A DNA stretch of 64,000 nt from Mucilaginibacter aquatilis (GTDB lineage Bacteria; Bacteroidota; Bacteroidia; Sphingobacteriales; Sphingobacteriaceae), in NCBI RefSeq assembly GCF_009755275.1, contig NZ_WQLA01000008.1, positions 186,001 through 250,000 of the forward strand, in the 5' to 3' direction. The position numbers and the translations under genes were made by a program. The notes below the pieces were generated by a model that did no database searches, was not told the DNA's origin, and worked only from the letters and a program-made list of their open reading frames with translations. Shown here piece after piece: positions 62,465 to 64,000 of this stretch. Every line of letters begins with the position of its first letter. The first letter of the stretch is position 1.

Positions 62465-63202
62465 ATGTTAATTTTAAGGACTTGCCTTTTACCCGCCGTG
62501 TTGTTTTTTTGCTGCTGTAACCAGCATGCAACTACCCGTACTGACGAACAAAAGGCAACCCAACAAAAAGACACCGTTTACACCTACAAAAAGCCGGCTA
62601 AAAATGGCATAGGCAAAGTGTACAAGGGCCGTGAAATTGCCCAGGTTATGGGCTTTAGCGGTGCCGGATGGCTTGAACGCGACACACGCAATCAGGAGGA
62701 AAATGTACAACTTGCTGTTAAAAACCTTCCGGTAGATAAAAAGAGCGTGGTGGCTGACATTGGTGCCGGCACAGGTTTTTACACCTTTCGCATAGCACCT
62801 AAAGTGAGTAAAGTTTTGGCTATTGAATTGCAAGACGAAGCGCTTGACTATTTAAAACTGCGTAGTAAAGAGCTTAAACAAAACAACGTAGAGGTGGTGA
62901 AAGGGATGGAAAAATCACCTAACCTGCCTGATAATAGCGTTGACTTAGCTTTGTTGGTTGATGTTTACCACGAGCTGGAGTTTCCGCAGGAATACTTGCA
63001 GGCTTTATATAGGTCTTTAAAGCCGGGAGGTAAAATTGTGATGCTTGAATATCGGGGTGAAGACCCCGAAGTGCCTATTAAAGAGCTTCACAAAACAACC
63101 GAAAAACAAATTACCAAAGAACTGGCCGCTAATGGGTTTACCTTTGTCGAGGACAAAAATGGACTACCTATGCAGCATTTCTTGATCTATCAAAAGAAAT
63201 AG
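62465..63202 (+). CDS. Probably exported SAM-dependent methyltransferase
   Basis: A 245-residue protein. The N-terminus MLILRTCLLPAVLFFCCCNQ looks like a signal or lipoprotein signal sequence (lipobox not perfect), followed by a Thr/Lys-rich linker. The rest is a class I methyltransferase: VADIGAGTGFYTFRIAP (SAM-binding motif I), VLAIELQDEALDYL (motif post I), NSVDLALLVDVYHEL (DVxH) and LKPGGKIVMLEYRG. The substrate is unknown. Similar lipid-anchored methyltransferases are found in Bacteroidetes and other phyla. As SAM is cytoplasmic, either the N-terminus is a membrane anchor facing inward or the protein does something else. Confidence 0.8.
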   Translation: MLILRTCLLPAVLFFCCCNQHATTRTDEQKATQQKDTVYTYKKPAKNGIGKVYKGREIAQVMGFSGAGWLERDTRNQEENVQLAVKNLPVDKKSVVADIGAGTGFYTFRIAPKVSKVLAIELQDEALDYLKLRSKELKQNNVEVVKGMEKSPNLPDNSVDLALLVDVYHELEFPQEYLQALYRSLKPGGKIVMLEYRGEDPEVPIKELHKTTEKQITKELAANGFTFVEDKNGLPMQHFLIYQKK

Positions 63203-63310
63203 GTTAAGTGCATTTGTATGCTGTAAAGCTATTAAGCAGTATACTTGATAAGCTTTCATACATGTAAACGGGTAACATTATGTTTCCTTAAAGTTACACA
63301 TCATAAAATT

Positions 63311-63347
63311 GCAAAGGCTCAACAATTCCTGATTGTTGAGCCTTTGC
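63311..63347. terminator. Bidirectional hairpin between convergent genes
   Basis: GCAAAGGCTCAACAAT and ATTGTTGAGCCTTTGC are a perfect 16-base stem with a 5-base loop, midway in the gap between the methyltransferase and the SGNH esterase genes. Confidence 0.75.
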
Positions 63348-63422
63348 CGCTTTTGTATATGCATCAGTTTCAGCGTCCTGAAGTGAGTTAAATCTTTGCT
63401 AACAAATACACTTGTTAAGCTA

Positions 63423-64000
63423 TCACCACTTTATATTCTTACTGATAAAGCTTATTAATTGCTCAGACATTGCTTTATGCTCTTTTAAACTTGGGTGCCC
63501 GCCGGTATTTTTGAACGGAAACATCAGCGAGTGAATATTTTTATCCTGTAAGTTTTTTACAGCTTGCTGAACATAACCCGGCCACGCCGAACCTGCGCGA
63601 GTAGCATCCATACTACCAAGTGCACATATAATTTGCGCATTGGGATATTTTGAGCGTATGGTTGAAATGAAGTTTTGGTAACTTTTAATTATAAATTCGG
63701 GTGTGGGTGCCTGCGTACCAAAGCGGGCTTTAAATTGTTCATTTTCGGGTTTTAAAACAATCCATGAGTCGTTCTGGAAAAGGTTCACCACTACTACGTC
63801 AGGCGTGTATTTGCTAAAGTCCCAGCGGCTTGTTGAATCATTGGCATCTAAACGGTTGTACATTTCGGGCATGATTAATGGGAACCAGCTTACCATAATT
63901 CCTATACCACTTCGCGCAATGCAACTGTATTCGGCATTGAAATGCCTGGCGGTAATAGCGGCATAGCTCTGGTAATTGTCTTCAAACGGCGGTGTACCTC
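63423..64000 (-). CDS. SGNH/CE2-like carbohydrate esterase, 5'-truncated by the window end
   Basis: The frame is open from the window end to the stop at 63423, so only the C-terminal 191 or so residues are visible; ATG at 63896 is internal, since in-frame codons upstream (GTPPFEDNYQSYAAITAR...) are family-like. IARSGIGIM, VVVNLFQNDSW (Asn block) and the final GGHPSLKEHKAMSEQL (catalytic His) fit SGNH esterases, most like CE2 deacetylases, whose N-terminal jelly-roll and GDS block would lie outside. It would remove acetyl groups from polysaccharides, probably extracellularly. Confidence 0.75.
   Translation of the reverse strand, partial: GTPPFEDNYQSYAAITARHFNAEYSCIARSGIGIMVSWFPLIMPEMYNRLDANDSTSRWDFSKYTPDVVVVNLFQNDSWIVLKPENEQFKARFGTQAPTPEFIIKSYQNFISTIRSKYPNAQIICALGSMDATRAGSAWPGYVQQAVKNLQDKNIHSLMFPFKNTGGHPSLKEHKAMSEQLISFISKNIKW

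Overview
The window looks like a chromosomal segment of a Bacteroidetes bacterium, most likely family Sphingobacteriaceae (Mucilaginibacter/Pedobacter type). The signs are a SusC/SusD pair, a PorT-like protein beside UbiE/MenG, DUF4251, Spy-like and gly-zipper secreted proteins, a two-piece transketolase, lipoproteins with Bacteroidetes-type lipoboxes, moderate-to-low GC, and promoters of the Bacteroidetes type (TAnnTTTG at -7, TTG at -33). No rRNA, tRNA, CRISPR array, insertion sequence or prophage was seen. About 50 genes are supported. The first gene is cut at its 5' end by the window start, and the last (minus strand) is cut at its 5' end by the window end.

Layout. 1-1.3 kb: end of a probable ECF-sigma-linked operon (a repeat-containing membrane protein and a Spy-like protein). 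1.5-3 kb: a nucleotidyltransferase/metallophosphoesterase pair. 3-4.8 kb: a gly-zipper protein and an Omp85-type barrel. 5-8.9 kb: pentose phosphate block (transaldolase, transketolase N and C halves, LacI-family regulator). 8.9-11.6 kb: MFS transporter, Rrf2 regulator, PPK2. 11.7-17.3 kb: class A PBP and a large protease/TolB-propeller/Omp85 fusion. 17.4-19.7 kb: fasciclin protein, GIY-YIG protein, LexA-like repressor, Spy-like protein. 19.7-21.5 kb: bioF-bioD. 21.5-26.3 kb: SusCD. 26.6-33.6 kb: argS, arginine deiminase-like enzyme, ClC channel, purM, DUF4251. 33.8-40.9 kb: D-2-hydroxyacid dehydrogenase fusion and a YbbA-YbbP-TesA operon. 41-45.8 kb: xylose operon (xylulokinase, xylose isomerase, Na+ symporter). 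46-54.2 kb: glgX-treZ-treY/malQ, converting alpha-glucan to trehalose. 54.3-64 kb: desaturase, porT-menG, BLUF photoreceptor, response regulator, Crp regulator, arginine decarboxylase, AraC regulator, siderophore-interacting reductase, secreted methyltransferase, SGNH esterase.

How genes work together. Xylose enters through the symporter, is isomerised and phosphorylated to xylulose-5-phosphate, and is processed by the transketolase and transaldolase 40 kb away. Both loci carry the same palindrome (core CAATCGATTG, central CpG as in LacI-family operators). At the xylose operon it lies on the predicted transcription start, two bases downstream of a consensus promoter. The LacI-type gene beside transketolase is therefore the best candidate regulator of a pentose regulon. 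GlgX, TreZ and the TreY-MalQ fusion form an overlapping operon for trehalose formation from glycogen-type glucans.

No obviously new defence or mobile system was recognised. The items most worth a second look are the pentose operator/promoter arrangement, the operator-like repeats at the LexA-like gene, the protease-propeller-barrel fusion, the tandem 31-residue repeats at the left edge, apparently leaderless promoters, and a probably exported methyltransferase.
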